Source of the DNA: Evansella halocellulosilytica
Lineage (GTDB): Bacteria > Bacillota > Bacilli > Bacillales > Salisediminibacteriaceae
Assembly (NCBI RefSeq): GCF_002335745.1
Contig: NZ_NIST01000001.1
Coordinates: forward strand, 391,981-455,980
Length of the DNA stretch: 64,000 nt
Direction: 5' to 3'
The position numbers were made by a program, and so were the translations under genes. Shown here in pieces: positions 53,649-63,578 of this stretch; position 1 is the stretch's first letter; the number at the start of each line of letters is the position of its first letter. The notes under the pieces are model-generated. The model ran no database searches and was not told where the DNA came from. It saw only the letters and a program-made list of their open reading frames with translations.

Positions 53649-54650
53649 ATGATTTCATATACAATACGAAGATTGCTCTTGCTGATACCTGTACTTATTG
53701 GAATGTCCTTAATCACCTTTTCAATTGTACACCTCATTCCAGGTAACCCTGCTCAAACAATTTTAGGGGAACAAGCGACTCCCCAAGCAATTGCAGACCT
53801 GGAGGAGCGATTAGGATTAAACGAACCATACTTTGTTCAATACGGACAATATATGCTCGGACTTGTTCAAGGGGATTTAGGGACCTCTCTCAGGACAAAT
53901 AATTCAATCTCTCAAGAAATGTGGCCATATTTAGCCGCAACGATAGAGTTAACAATATTCGCAATGATTTTTGCCGTCATTATTGGGGTGAATGCTGGAA
54001 TTATTAGTGCCTGGAAGCAAAATTCTTGGTTTGATTATGTGAGTATGCTTATTGCACTCATCGGTGTCTCCATGCCCATTTTTTGGCTCGGACTTATGCA
54101 ACAATGGTGGTTCGCACAAGAACTTGGCTGGCTACCTGCATTTGGGAGAGAAAATCCTCGCGATCCCGTAATCTCAATTACAAATTTAAATGTACTTGAC
54201 TCATTATTAAATGGTCGTCTTGATCAAATGTGGACATCTTTTAAACATTTAATTCTACCAGGTATCGCACTAGGAACCATTCCGATGGCAATCATTGCAC
54301 GTATGACACGTTCAAGTATGCTAGAAGTTTTACGTTCTGATTACATCCGGACAATCGAAGCAAAAGGTTCAAAAACTTTTTCTGTCATTTACCGACATGG
54401 TTTTAAAAATGCAGTTATCCCAGTGCTAACCGTCGTTGGACTTCAAACTGGAACCCTACTTGGCGGAGCGATATTAACAGAAACGATTTTTAGCTGGCCA
54501 GGAATAGGTCGTTATGTATTTGAAGCTATTGGAAATCGAGACTATCCTGTGATACAGTCTGGAATTTTAGTTATTGCTACGATGTTCGTCTTCATTAATT
54601 TAATTGTGGACCTTTTATACAGCTACATTGATCCTCGGATAAAATACTAA
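53649..54650 (+). CDS. Peptide ABC transporter permease (DppB/OppB-like)
   Basis: The 333-aa permease has six helices and IVHLIPGNPAQTILGEQATPQA after helix 1. The EAA loop is SDYIRTIEAKGSKTFSVIYRHGFKNAVIP, followed by GGAILTETIFSWPGIGRYV. ATG 53649 was chosen because AAGAGG is eight bases before it; a GTG at 53640 sits on the ribosome site. Its partner begins 21 nt after the stop. Confidence 0.92.
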   Translation: MISYTIRRLLLLIPVLIGMSLITFSIVHLIPGNPAQTILGEQATPQAIADLEERLGLNEPYFVQYGQYMLGLVQGDLGTSLRTNNSISQEMWPYLAATIELTIFAMIFAVIIGVNAGIISAWKQNSWFDYVSMLIALIGVSMPIFWLGLMQQWWFAQELGWLPAFGRENPRDPVISITNLNVLDSLLNGRLDQMWTSFKHLILPGIALGTIPMAIIARMTRSSMLEVLRSDYIRTIEAKGSKTFSVIYRHGFKNAVIPVLTVVGLQTGTLLGGAILTETIFSWPGIGRYVFEAIGNRDYPVIQSGILVIATMFVFINLIVDLLYSYIDPRIKY

Positions 54651-54671
54651 GAGGAAAGGAGGAGCAATGAT

Positions 54672-55589
54672 ATGGAAACAGTTCCAACAAAAAAACAACC
54701 AATGCCAGGTCCAGAGCACCAGAATTCAGAAAGCATTAGTGAAGAAGCTGTTTCACCTTGGAAAGAGGCATATTGGCAGCTAAGAAAAAATAAGTTAGCT
54801 ATTATCGGCCTTATGATTATTCTATTTTTTATCATTATCGCTTTGGTTGCACCATACTTAACGAGTAATACATACTCAACAATCAATGCTGCAGACAGGC
54901 TTCATCCTCCATCCTCCCAATATTGGTTCGGTACGGATGATTTAGGTAGAGATATCTTTACGAGAATTGTTTATGGAGCCCGAATTTCTTTAATGGTTGG
55001 ATTTTTTGCTGTCACAGGTGCTCTTATTTTCGGAACATTGTTAGGTGTTCTTGCAGGTTATTACAGACGTTGGGTTGATATGCTTATCTCTCGGATATTC
55101 GATATTATGCTAGCTTTTCCTAGTATTCTTTTAGCTATTGCTATTGTTGCGATTTTAGGGCCATCTTTACAAAATGCTCTCATCGCGATTGCAATTATTA
55201 ATATCCCGATATTTGGCCGCCTCGTCCGGTCAAAGGTTATTTCCATCAGACAAGAAGAGTATATTTTGGCAGCTAAAGCCCAAGGAATGAAAAGTGGTCG
55301 TATTTTGTTCCATCACGTCCTACCAAACAGTTTAGGACCGATTATCGTTCAAGCTACACTCGGGTTTGGTACTGCAATATTAGAAGCTGCTGCACTTGGC
55401 TTTTTAGGATTAGGTGCACAAGCTCCTACCCCTGAGTGGGGACGGATGCTTTCAGATGCACGTCAGTATATCCAAAGTGCACCATGGACCGTCCTATTTC
55501 CAGGCCTTTCAATCATGCTCGTCGTGCTCGGCTTTAATATGATTGGTGATGGCTTACGTGATGCATTAGATCCAAAAATGAAAAACTAG
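54672..55589 (+). CDS. Peptide ABC transporter permease (DppC/OppC-like)
   Basis: The 305-aa permease has a polar N-terminus of about 45 residues, then six helices with WFGTDDLGRDIFTRIVYGARISL and the EAA loop QEEYILAAKAQGMKSGRILFHHVLPN, ending GDGLRDALDPKMKN. ATG 54672 follows AAAGGAGGAGCAATGAT. It is the last gene of the operon; its stop lies inside the terminator stem. Confidence 0.92.
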   Translation: METVPTKKQPMPGPEHQNSESISEEAVSPWKEAYWQLRKNKLAIIGLMIILFFIIIALVAPYLTSNTYSTINAADRLHPPSSQYWFGTDDLGRDIFTRIVYGARISLMVGFFAVTGALIFGTLLGVLAGYYRRWVDMLISRIFDIMLAFPSILLAIAIVAILGPSLQNALIAIAIINIPIFGRLVRSKVISIRQEEYILAAKAQGMKSGRILFHHVLPNSLGPIIVQATLGFGTAILEAAALGFLGLGAQAPTPEWGRMLSDARQYIQSAPWTVLFPGLSIMLVVLGFNMIGDGLRDALDPKMKN

Positions 55590-55648
55590 GTTCATATGCT
55601 GAACCTAGTTTTTCAGGCTGTTGAGTAAGTCTCAACAGCCCCTTTTTT
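55586..55648 (+). terminator. Tandem terminators after the second peptide ABC operon
   Basis: CTAGGTTCA/TGAACCTAG with TTTTT (55586-55613), then GGCTGTTGAG/CTCAACAGCC with a T-run (55616-55648). The second resembles the terminator at 6348-6383. Confidence 0.85.
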
Positions 55649-55721
55649 ATATTGCCTTTATTTTATTTACAACTTTTTAGGCGGACGCCTTCCACTCTTC
55701 ACTATTACATTAATATCTCGA

Positions 55722-56870
55722 TTATAATCGTTCAATAATCGTTGCGTTTGCCATACCAAACCCTTCACAAATTGCTTGCAGTCCATATTTTCGACCTGTT
55801 CGCTCAAGGGCATGAACCAATGTCGCCATCACTCTCGTTCCACTTGCACCTAATGGGTGGCCTAATGCAATCGCCCCCCCGTGTACATTCAACCTTTCAA
55901 TATCTGCTTTCATTTCTTTCTGCCAAACGAGCGGAACAGGTGCAAAAGCTTCATTGATTTCATATAAATCCATATCTTCTATCGTAAGTCCTGCTTTTTT
56001 TAGTACTTTTTCAGTAGCCGGAATGGGACCTGTCAGCATCAAAGTCGGATCTGATCCAACGACACTCCTTGCAACGACACGGAATTTCGGCTTAAAGCCT
56101 AGCTCTTCTGCTTTTTTACGCTCCATTAACAGTAAGGCAGACGCTCCGTCACTAATTTGTGAAGCATTTCCCGCTGTAATGACTCCATCTTCTTTAAAAA
56201 CCGTTTTTAATTCACTCAGCTTTTCGACTGAAGTGTCTTCACGTGGTCCTTCGTCATCATACATCCATTCCTTACGACCGTCTTCAAGCAACACTTCAAC
56301 TGGCAATATTTCGTTTTTAAATGCTCCATTTTTCATTGCCTTAACCGCTTTCTGATGACTCTTCCATGAAAACTCATCTAGCTCTTGCCTTGTCATACCC
56401 CATTTTTCAGCAATCCGTTCTGCCGATAACCCTTGATTAATCATTTCATATTTTTCAGTAAGAAGTGGACTGTGCTTTGTGCCTTGCATCGCAGAAAACA
56501 TCGGAACCCGTGTCATGCTTTCAACCCCTGCTGCTACAACGACGTCCATATCACCACTTTCAATGGCCTGTGAAGCAAAATGAACGGCCTGTTGGCTTGA
56601 TCCACATTGCCGGTCAATTGTAACACCTGGTACGGTTTCCGGGTATCCTGCCATCAATGCGGCAGTGCGAGCAATATCTGCAGCTTGTTCCCCTGCTTGT
56701 GTTACACAGCCCGCAATGACATCTTCGATTAACGCTGAATCGACATCCGCCCTTTCAGCCAGCCCCCTTAACGTCGTTGCCAACAATTCGTCTGGACGAA
56801 TTCCGCTTAATTTCCCTTTCCTTCTGCCAATTGGCGTTCGAACTGCTTCTATGATGACCGTTTCTTTCAT
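55722..56870 (-). CDS. Acetyl-CoA C-acyltransferase (thiolase)
   Basis: The 382-aa thiolase has the acyl-accepting cysteine in TIDRQCGSSQQAVHFA, the NEAFA motif as YEINEAFAPVPL, and the C-terminal GGAIALGHPLGASGTRVMATLVHAL; the usual CxG region reads CEGFGMANATI. It cleaves 3-ketoacyl-CoA or condenses acetyl-CoA. ATG 56870 follows TAGGAGGGGG. It is monocistronic. No FadR-like operator was seen upstream, in contrast to the fadH promoter. Confidence 0.92.
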   Translation of the reverse strand: MKETVIIEAVRTPIGRRKGKLSGIRPDELLATTLRGLAERADVDSALIEDVIAGCVTQAGEQAADIARTAALMAGYPETVPGVTIDRQCGSSQQAVHFASQAIESGDMDVVVAAGVESMTRVPMFSAMQGTKHSPLLTEKYEMINQGLSAERIAEKWGMTRQELDEFSWKSHQKAVKAMKNGAFKNEILPVEVLLEDGRKEWMYDDEGPREDTSVEKLSELKTVFKEDGVITAGNASQISDGASALLLMERKKAEELGFKPKFRVVARSVVGSDPTLMLTGPIPATEKVLKKAGLTIEDMDLYEINEAFAPVPLVWQKEMKADIERLNVHGGAIALGHPLGASGTRVMATLVHALERTGRKYGLQAICEGFGMANATIIERL

Positions 56871-57077
56871 GATTTCCCCCTCCTAAAACGAATACGTGTG
56901 TGTACTCTAAGTAATTATATTTTCCATCTAAAAAATCCTGCTATTTTTTAGGTAAAAAAACAGTGACTGTTTCATATCCTTTATTTCGTGAATGTAGACA
57001 GTGACATGTTATATGATTCATTTCGTAGGTTGACCGTTGAATAAATTATTTCCCATTTCAGGTTGCTTTTATTTGCC

Positions 57078-57569
57078 CTATCGAGATTGAATTCGAATGT
57101 GAGTATCCTTTCTCGCATGTCTCATTGGCCGATATTCCTCTAATTTTGATGTACAGTTAGGGCATCTCAATGCTCTCATCGGGATATCCGAAAAACAGTG
57201 AGGACATGTCTTTTGTTTTGTTGCTGCCATTGGAACTCTTCGAAGCTTATTCATTTGAATAATGACGACATATGCTGCAAATGCAATAATAACAAAATGT
57301 AAAACAGCCTCAATAAACATCCCATAATTAATCGTTGCCGCACCAGCTTCTTTTGCTTCAGCTAAGCTGCGGTATTGTCGGCCTGACAAGTTGATATATA
57401 AATTCGAAAAATTAACCTTTCCTAAAATAAGACCTAATGGCGGCATTAATACGTCCGATACAAATGAAGTAACAATATTCCCAAACGCTGCACCGATAAT
57501 GACACCGATTCCCATATCGACGACATTTCCCCTTACTGCAAATTCCTTAAATCCTTGAAAAAAAGACAT
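57078..57569 (-). CDS. mscL: Large-conductance mechanosensitive channel with zinc-ribbon tail
   Basis: The 163-aa protein has the MscL N-terminus FKEFAVRGNVVDMGIGVIIG, TM1 to about residue 45, a periplasmic loop and TM2 (about 85-105). After TM2 a CPHC-x10-CPNC tail (Cys122, Cys125, Cys136, Cys139) replaces the usual short helix, so a zinc-bound cytoplasmic knob is likely. MscL releases solutes on hypo-osmotic shock. ATG 57569 follows GGGAGGTTAACG. Confidence 0.92.
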   Translation of the reverse strand: MSFFQGFKEFAVRGNVVDMGIGVIIGAAFGNIVTSFVSDVLMPPLGLILGKVNFSNLYINLSGRQYRSLAEAKEAGAATINYGMFIEAVLHFVIIAFAAYVVIIQMNKLRRVPMAATKQKTCPHCFSDIPMRALRCPNCTSKLEEYRPMRHARKDTHIRIQSR

Positions 57570-57728
57570 CGTTAACCTCCCGATTCAAGCTTGTCTAATT
57601 TACTTGTATGTGGAATGCCTCTATAAATATGACGAAGTTTTAAGTCTTTGAATAGAAAAGATTTCCTTTGAGAATAAATATGAAGTAGAACTGACTTTTT
57701 TAAAGTGGAAATTGAAGGAGGAACGATT

Positions 57729-59279
57729 ATGACAGGAACATCTGATCCTTATGGAGGCTTACCTCAATACCCTGAATCCTATTGGTTACATTCAACAAAT
57801 ATCCCTTCCTTTGATAAGTTAGAAGATAACCTTGAAACAGAGGTTTTAATTGCAGGCGGCGGCATTACTGGGATTACAGCTGCTTATTTATTAGCAAAAG
57901 AAGGTGTTAAAGTAGCCTTAATTGAAGGAGATACTTTGTTCAACGGGACAACAGGTCATACGACTGCAAAAATTACTTCCCAGCATGACCTCATTTACGA
58001 TGAACTTATCCACCATTTTGGCGAAGATTTTGCAAAAACATATTATGAAACAACGATGAATGCAAAGTCATTTATTAAAGAGACCATCGATCAGTATAGA
58101 ATTGACTGCGGGTATGAAGAAAAAGACGCCATATTGTACGCAACGACAAACCGTTATAAAAGAAAGCTTGAAAAAGAATATGAAGCTTACAAAAAGCTCG
58201 GGATTCCTTCAGAGGAGATCGCCTCCCTTCCGTTCCCAGTGGAGATTACAAAGGCGATTGCAATGAAGGATCAAGCACAGTTTAACCCGTTGCAATATTT
58301 GAAAAAATTAGTAGAAGAGATTGTTGCAAATGGCGGAAAAATCTTTGAAGGAACGACTGCAGTCGAAATCATGGGTGAGTCAGAAACAGGTCAGCACGTA
58401 AGCGTTGAAACTCGTGATGGTCACTATATTACGTGTAATTTTGTTTTACAATGCACTCACTTCCCTTTCTATGACAGAGAAGGATGGTACTTCTCACGAT
58501 TAAAGGCTGACCGTGCTTACGTGTTGGCAGCTAAAGGGAATGTCGATCATTTACCTGGCATGTACTTAAGCGTAGATCAACCGAAACGGTCGATCCGAAC
58601 AGTTGAAATCGACGGAGAAACGCATTTGCTCTTAAGTGGAGAAAACCATAAAACAGGACAAGGCGCACCGACAATTGAGCATTATGAAGCGCTGCAAACG
58701 TTCGGGAAGGACATTTTTAAGGCAAATAATATTGCTTATCGCTGGTCTGCTCAAGATTTGACAACACTCGATAACATCCCGTATATCGGTCCTGTATCAA
58801 ATAACCATACGAATATTTTTGTTGCAACTGGCTACCGGAAATGGGGGATGACAAACGGTACTGCAGCAGCCCATGTTTTAAAAGAATCAGTTCTGCAAAG
58901 AGATACACCAGCCATGGAGATCTATTCACCTGAACGTTTCCATGCAGATCCAAGTATTAAACAGTTTATTAAGGAAAACTGGAATGTCGCGAAAGAGATG
59001 ACCAAAGGGAAGCTAAAACCGATTAAAATGAAAGTAGACGATGTCCAAAAAGGCGAAGGTGCTGTCGTTGACTTAAATGGAAACCGGGTAGGCTGCTATA
59101 GAGATGATGATGGCGAAGTGCACCTCGTAGATACGACATGTAAGCATATGGGCTGTGAAGTCGAATGGAATTCCGGAGACCGCACGTGGGATTGCCCGTG
59201 CCACGGATCACGGTATTCCTTTGACGGAGATGTCATCGAAGGTCCTGCAGAAGAACCGTTAAGAAAAGGAGAAGCATAA
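57729..59279 (+). CDS. FAD-dependent oxidoreductase with C-terminal Rieske domain (YhfW-like)
   Basis: The 516-aa protein has an N-terminal DAO-type FAD domain (EVLIAGGGITGITAAYLLAKEG, NGTTGHTTAKIT) and a C-terminal Rieske [2Fe-2S] domain with ligands in CKHMGC and CPCHGSRYSFDG. It matches B. subtilis YhfW (509 aa), of unknown substrate. Cytoplasmic. ATG 57729 follows GAAGGAGGAACGATT. The C-terminal -EEPLRKGEA is a normal Rieske end. Confidence 0.9.
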   Translation: MTGTSDPYGGLPQYPESYWLHSTNIPSFDKLEDNLETEVLIAGGGITGITAAYLLAKEGVKVALIEGDTLFNGTTGHTTAKITSQHDLIYDELIHHFGEDFAKTYYETTMNAKSFIKETIDQYRIDCGYEEKDAILYATTNRYKRKLEKEYEAYKKLGIPSEEIASLPFPVEITKAIAMKDQAQFNPLQYLKKLVEEIVANGGKIFEGTTAVEIMGESETGQHVSVETRDGHYITCNFVLQCTHFPFYDREGWYFSRLKADRAYVLAAKGNVDHLPGMYLSVDQPKRSIRTVEIDGETHLLLSGENHKTGQGAPTIEHYEALQTFGKDIFKANNIAYRWSAQDLTTLDNIPYIGPVSNNHTNIFVATGYRKWGMTNGTAAAHVLKESVLQRDTPAMEIYSPERFHADPSIKQFIKENWNVAKEMTKGKLKPIKMKVDDVQKGEGAVVDLNGNRVGCYRDDDGEVHLVDTTCKHMGCEVEWNSGDRTWDCPCHGSRYSFDGDVIEGPAEEPLRKGEA

Positions 59280-59287
59280 TGAGTACT

Positions 59288-59323
59288 GAAGCTGTCCATT
59301 GAAAGGACAGCTTCTTTTATTTT
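59288..59323 (+). terminator. Terminator after the Rieske oxidoreductase gene
   Basis: GAAGCTGTCC/GGACAGCTTC, a perfect 10-bp stem, followed by TTTTATTTT. Confidence 0.85.
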
Positions 59324-59461
59324 GGGTACTTTTTGATAGAATCCTACAACGAACTTTTAGCTCGTACGTCTGACAGTAAACGTAAACTCTTCTCTATCCT
59401 CCAAAGTGAATGTTTATGATACAATACGAATATATATTAGTTTCTCGAGGAGGAAATCGGA

Positions 59462-60622
59462 ATGAAAGACTTGATCATTGAAACAATTGAGCAGTTAAAA
59501 AATGACTTATATGACATTAGCCAATACATAGGTCATAACCCCGAACTTGGAAATGAAGAATATAAAGCATGTGCAAAATTGACTAGCATTCTAGAACAGC
59601 ATCATTTTACGGTAAACACAAAAATCGTCAATGTGGAGACAGCATTTGAAGCAGTCTATGACAGCGGAAAACCAGGTCCCTGCATTGGTTTTATGTCTGA
59701 ATATGATGCACTTCCTGAGCTCGGACATGCATGCGGTCATAATTTAATCGGCACAATGGGAGCAGCTGCAGGTATTGCCTTAAGTAAAGTCGTTCATCAA
59801 ACAGGAGGAAAAGTATATGTTTACGGGACTCCTGCCGAGGAGACACGCGGAGCAAAAGTGACGATGTCTGAACAAGGAATTTTCGATCACTTGGATGTAG
59901 CAATGATGGCTCATCCTAGCGAAGGCTATCAGAAAAGCGGCAGTTCATTAGCGATGGATGCACTACAGTTTGCGTTTCACGGAAAAGCTGCCCATGCAGC
60001 TGCCTCTCCAGAAGACGGCATCAATGCACTTGATGCCGTCCTGCAAACGTTCCATTCGATCAATGCATTAAGACAGCACGTCACATCTGATATTCGCATT
60101 CACGGGATCATTCCTGAAGGCGGTAAAGCCGCGAACATCGTTCCAGATTACGCTGTAGCCCACTTTTATGTCCGAGCAGCTAAGCGAAGTACGTTAAACG
60201 AAGTCGTACAAAAAGTGAAAAACTGTGCGGAAGCAGCTGCATTAGCAACAGGAGCTCGACTAGAAATTTCAAACTATGAATATTCCTATGATGATATGGT
60301 AACGAATGAAGCGTTATCTTCACGTTTTACGGAAAACTTAACAGAGGTTGGTATTCCTTTAGAAGATATCCTACCTCCTAGCGGCGGCGGTTCACTAGAT
60401 ATGGGAAATGTCAGTCAACGCGTCCCTTCGATTCATCCGTATATTCAAATTAGTGATCACCCAATTGTCGCGCATACTCATGAGTTTCGAGAAGCTGCGC
60501 TAAGTAAAAGAGGATTTGACGGTATGGTTGTTGGAGTAAAATCACTCGCATTAACTGGTTACGATGTGCTGACAAATGATTCATTGATGCATAAGATTAA
60601 AGAAGAATTCCAAAAAAAATAA
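59462..60622 (+). CDS. M20 family metallopeptidase/amidohydrolase (PM20D2/AbgB-like)
   Basis: The 386-aa protein has metal-binding YDALPELGHACGHNLIGTMG, the catalytic PAEETRGAK with AKVTM, a lid domain (about 170-290) with HGKAAHAAASPEDGINALDA, and the final His in HTHEFREAA. It likely hydrolyses a dipeptide or N-acyl amino acid. ATG 59462 follows CGAGGAGGAAATCGGA. It is monocistronic. Confidence 0.9.
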   Translation: MKDLIIETIEQLKNDLYDISQYIGHNPELGNEEYKACAKLTSILEQHHFTVNTKIVNVETAFEAVYDSGKPGPCIGFMSEYDALPELGHACGHNLIGTMGAAAGIALSKVVHQTGGKVYVYGTPAEETRGAKVTMSEQGIFDHLDVAMMAHPSEGYQKSGSSLAMDALQFAFHGKAAHAAASPEDGINALDAVLQTFHSINALRQHVTSDIRIHGIIPEGGKAANIVPDYAVAHFYVRAAKRSTLNEVVQKVKNCAEAAALATGARLEISNYEYSYDDMVTNEALSSRFTENLTEVGIPLEDILPPSGGGSLDMGNVSQRVPSIHPYIQISDHPIVAHTHEFREAALSKRGFDGMVVGVKSLALTGYDVLTNDSLMHKIKEEFQKK

Positions 60623-60712
60623 ACAGTTCGCTTAAAATTGTTCGTTTCATGATAGTTTGTATGTTTATACACTTCTATTAAAGTTCATACGTTTTGATGT
60701 TGTCTTTAAAGA

Positions 60713-60756
60713 CTGAAACAAAACAAAGAATGGCCCTCACTTGGTGAGAGCCATTT
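60713..60756 (-). terminator. Terminator between the M20 gene and the ABC exporter
   Basis: AATGGCTCTCAC/GTGAGGGCCATT on the minus strand, then CTTTGTTTTG. It may work in both directions, since the flanking genes converge. Confidence 0.7.
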
Positions 60757-60792
60757 CTTGTGTTTAAACACCGCACAAATTATTGCAGATCG

Positions 60793-61524
60793 TCATTTTA
60801 CGGCTTCACTTGATCGCTTCGGTAGTGTCATTTTTTGAAACGCTAGATCAGGATTGGACTCACCAGCTTCGCGCAAAAATTGGTCATAGTCACCTTGATA
60901 AACGATACTGCCTTCATGAAGTAAAATGAGATGTGCATCGTAAAACTGCAATTCATGCAATGTATGTGTCGACATAACAACTGTTTTATCTTTCTTAACT
61001 GCGATCGCTTGCAGTCTTTGCATAATTTGAATTCTTGCATCAGGGTCAACACCTGAAGTAGGCTCATCAAACAAATAAAGCTTCCGATCCATACAACTCA
61101 TTGAAAATGTTAATAACCAACGACGCTCTCCAACAGACATTTGTCCAATCGGTCTAAACCAAAGCTCCTCCATTTTCGTCTGTTCATCATTCGTCATACC
61201 TTCTCTTATGACCGGACCGTTTAGTTTTTCTTTCATCTGATGATCACTATGTAACAGCAATCTTACATAATCCTTTCCTTTTAATGCATTGGAAAAATAA
61301 AGTCCTTGATTTCCATATACAATTTCCTTACTCGATGGCAGCTTTTGAATCGATCCCTTTTGCGGAACGATTAATCCTGTGATAACGTCAAACAGTGTCG
61401 TTTTACCGGCACCATTTTTGCCTAAAATAACATTTAACTTATCTTGTTTCATCGTAATAGTCACTTTGTTTAATATTTTTTTATTTGTTTTTGGATAATG
61501 ATACGACACATTTTCGATGATCAT
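60793..61524 (-). CDS. ABC exporter ATPase
   Basis: The 243-aa ATPase has Walker A ILGKNGAGKTTLFDV, Walker B KLYLFDEPTSGVDPD and a switch histidine in VVMSTHTLHEL. The signature reads MSVGERRWLL, with Val and Glu in place of the usual LSGGQ. ATG 61524 was chosen because GTGAGGTGG is placed for it. It follows the permease gene by 10 nt; together they form a simple ABC-2-type exporter of unknown substrate. Confidence 0.87.
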   Translation of the reverse strand: MIIENVSYHYPKTNKKILNKVTITMKQDKLNVILGKNGAGKTTLFDVITGLIVPQKGSIQKLPSSKEIVYGNQGLYFSNALKGKDYVRLLLHSDHQMKEKLNGPVIREGMTNDEQTKMEELWFRPIGQMSVGERRWLLTFSMSCMDRKLYLFDEPTSGVDPDARIQIMQRLQAIAVKKDKTVVMSTHTLHELQFYDAHLILLHEGSIVYQGDYDQFLREAGESNPDLAFQKMTLPKRSSEAVK

Positions 61525-61534
61525 GAATGCCACC

Positions 61535-62293
61535 TCACGTTCTTAACACTGTTGAGACGATACGAGTCCGTTGAATAAATAATACTCCGGCAGCGACATA
61601 CAAAATGCCAATTGCAAACAAAGTATATGCTGGAATCGTTGCTTCATTTTGCGGATATGAAAACAGTTCTAACAAAAATAACCCAGATTGATATGAGTAA
61701 AACGCTGGATTCACGATCGTAAAAGGAATTGCATATTGATCAGGGACAAAATTGTTAAACGTTAAAAATATAACGAAAAAGATACTTATACTTATAATTG
61801 CACTGATTGATTCCTGTTTAATTTTCAACATTAGCAGCCACATTAATGCGAATGTTGCAGGTATAAGTGTTATCATTACAAACAAGACCGGGATGAAGAG
61901 AATTGACACATGGAATTGACCAAATAGTAAACTCGTAACGAACGTTAGAATACTAGCATTTATGACTAGAAAGAGTAAGTTCGCTAACATTTGTCCAAGA
62001 ATTATCGGCCATTTTGCGCCAGCAATAAACTTGAACATTTTAAAAAATCCTGATTCACGATGTAAGATTAAATTAGCAATCGTTTGCATGGACATAATAA
62101 ATACTTGAATACTTAAAAAGATCATTAAAACTGACATGAACTCCTCTTGGCTAGGATTGTTATGAAGCCAGCTGGCACTAATAAAAAGCATATATACAAG
62201 CGGAAATCCGAGAATAAAAACGATATTCATCTTAGATGTCACAGCGACTTTCAAAAATAAAATAAAAAATTCATGCATTTGCCTTACTGCCAT
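61535..62293 (-). CDS. ABC-2 type permease
   Basis: The 252-aa protein has six hydrophobic segments and no signal peptide. The arrangement and the downstream ATPase fit an ABC-2 exporter. LILHRESGFFKMFKFIAGAKWPIILGQ is the amphipathic coupling region after helix 2. ATG 62293 follows AAGGGGCATGAACG. It is the first gene of the pair. Confidence 0.82.
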   Translation of the reverse strand: MAVRQMHEFFILFLKVAVTSKMNIVFILGFPLVYMLFISASWLHNNPSQEEFMSVLMIFLSIQVFIMSMQTIANLILHRESGFFKMFKFIAGAKWPIILGQMLANLLFLVINASILTFVTSLLFGQFHVSILFIPVLFVMITLIPATFALMWLLMLKIKQESISAIISISIFFVIFLTFNNFVPDQYAIPFTIVNPAFYSYQSGLFLLELFSYPQNEATIPAYTLFAIGILYVAAGVLFIQRTRIVSTVLRT

Positions 62294-62455
62294 CGTTCAT
62301 GCCCCTTACTTACTATTTTTACCATCACCTATTATATCGAATTTTCAGAAAATGTACAGTATTAATTAAAATAAACGTTCCATTTGCTGTTTGAGGGTTT
62401 TGTATGAGGTTTGATAAAATGAAACGAGACTTTATTTAAAGAAAAGGTGTTTACA

Positions 62456-63577
62456 TTGAAATCATACATCGTTATTGGATCTGGAATTCTTGGTGCTTCT
62501 ACTGCCTATCACCTTGCAACATCCGGGGCACAAGTTACGTTAATTGATCGAAAGGATCGTGGACAAGCAACTGAAGCTGCAGCTGGAATCGTTTGCCCAT
62601 GGCTGACGCAGCGGCGCAATAAAGCGTGGTATTTCCTCGCGAAAAACGGAGCTAAATATTATCCTGATTTAATTAGACGATTAGAACAAGACGGGGAAAC
62701 AGAAACTGGATATTCCCGTGTTGGTGCAATTAGCCTCCACCACGATCATTCAAAGTTGGAAAAAATGGTTGAAAGAGCGAAAAAACGCCGTGAAGATGCA
62801 CCAGAAATAGGTGACATCACTTTACTAAGCCATACAGAAACACGGAGCATGTTTCCCCCATTATCGGATGAGTACGCTGCTGTGCACGTAAGCGGCGGTG
62901 CCCGAGTAAATGGCCAAGCATTACGTGATGCACTGATCCGTGCAGCCGAAAAACATGGTGCTGTTATCCATAACGGCGATGCTAAGCTAATCCGTGAAGA
63001 AAACGAAGTGACCGGAGTCGAGGTTAATGGGAATCTGATCGAAGCGGATCAAGTGATCGTAACCGCGGGAGCTTGGGCAAAGGAATTGTTCGAACCATTC
63101 GATATCGAACTAATGGTTCGTCCTCAAAAAGCGCAAATTGTTCATTTAGACATGCCAAACGTCGACACAGCTAATTGGCCTGTCGTCATGCCACCGAATA
63201 ACCAGTACCTCCTTTCATTTGGAGGCGGTAAAGTTGTGATTGGGGCAACACATGAAGACGATGTCGGATACGACATGCGACCAACTGTTGGAGGAATCCA
63301 CGACATTTTACATAAAGCTTTGACGATCGCACCCGGGCTTTCAAAATGTACGGTTGTTGAAACAAAAGTTGGCTTTCGTCCTTTCACACCTGGCTTCCTC
63401 CCTGTCATTGGTTCGTTACCAAGTTTCAACAACATGTTATTTGCGAACGGACTTGGTGCTTCTGGATTAACAGTCGGCCCTTACCTTGGAAGTGAACTCG
63501 CAAATCTTGCTCTCGGTGAACCACTTGAAATTGACATGAACGATTATGACGTTCGTGAAGCGATAAAACTCATGTAA
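62456..63577 (+). CDS. FAD-dependent oxidoreductase, DAO family (glycine/D-amino-acid oxidase-like)
   Basis: The 373-aa protein has the dinucleotide motif YIVIGSGILGASTAYHLA, the FAD contact EAAAGIVCPWLTQRRNKAWY and the C-terminal GFRPFTPGFLPVIGSLP...NGLGASGLTVGPYLG typical of DadA/ThiO/SoxB relatives. It oxidises an amine or amino acid; the substrate is not known. TTG 62456 is preferred, since AAAAGGTG overlaps the alternative GTG at 62447. The stop is one base before the second IS1182 copy. Confidence 0.88.
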   Translation: MKSYIVIGSGILGASTAYHLATSGAQVTLIDRKDRGQATEAAAGIVCPWLTQRRNKAWYFLAKNGAKYYPDLIRRLEQDGETETGYSRVGAISLHHDHSKLEKMVERAKKRREDAPEIGDITLLSHTETRSMFPPLSDEYAAVHVSGGARVNGQALRDALIRAAEKHGAVIHNGDAKLIREENEVTGVEVNGNLIEADQVIVTAGAWAKELFEPFDIELMVRPQKAQIVHLDMPNVDTANWPVVMPPNNQYLLSFGGGKVVIGATHEDDVGYDMRPTVGGIHDILHKALTIAPGLSKCTVVETKVGFRPFTPGFLPVIGSLPSFNNMLFANGLGASGLTVGPYLGSELANLALGEPLEIDMNDYDVREAIKLM

Positions 63578-63578
63578 A

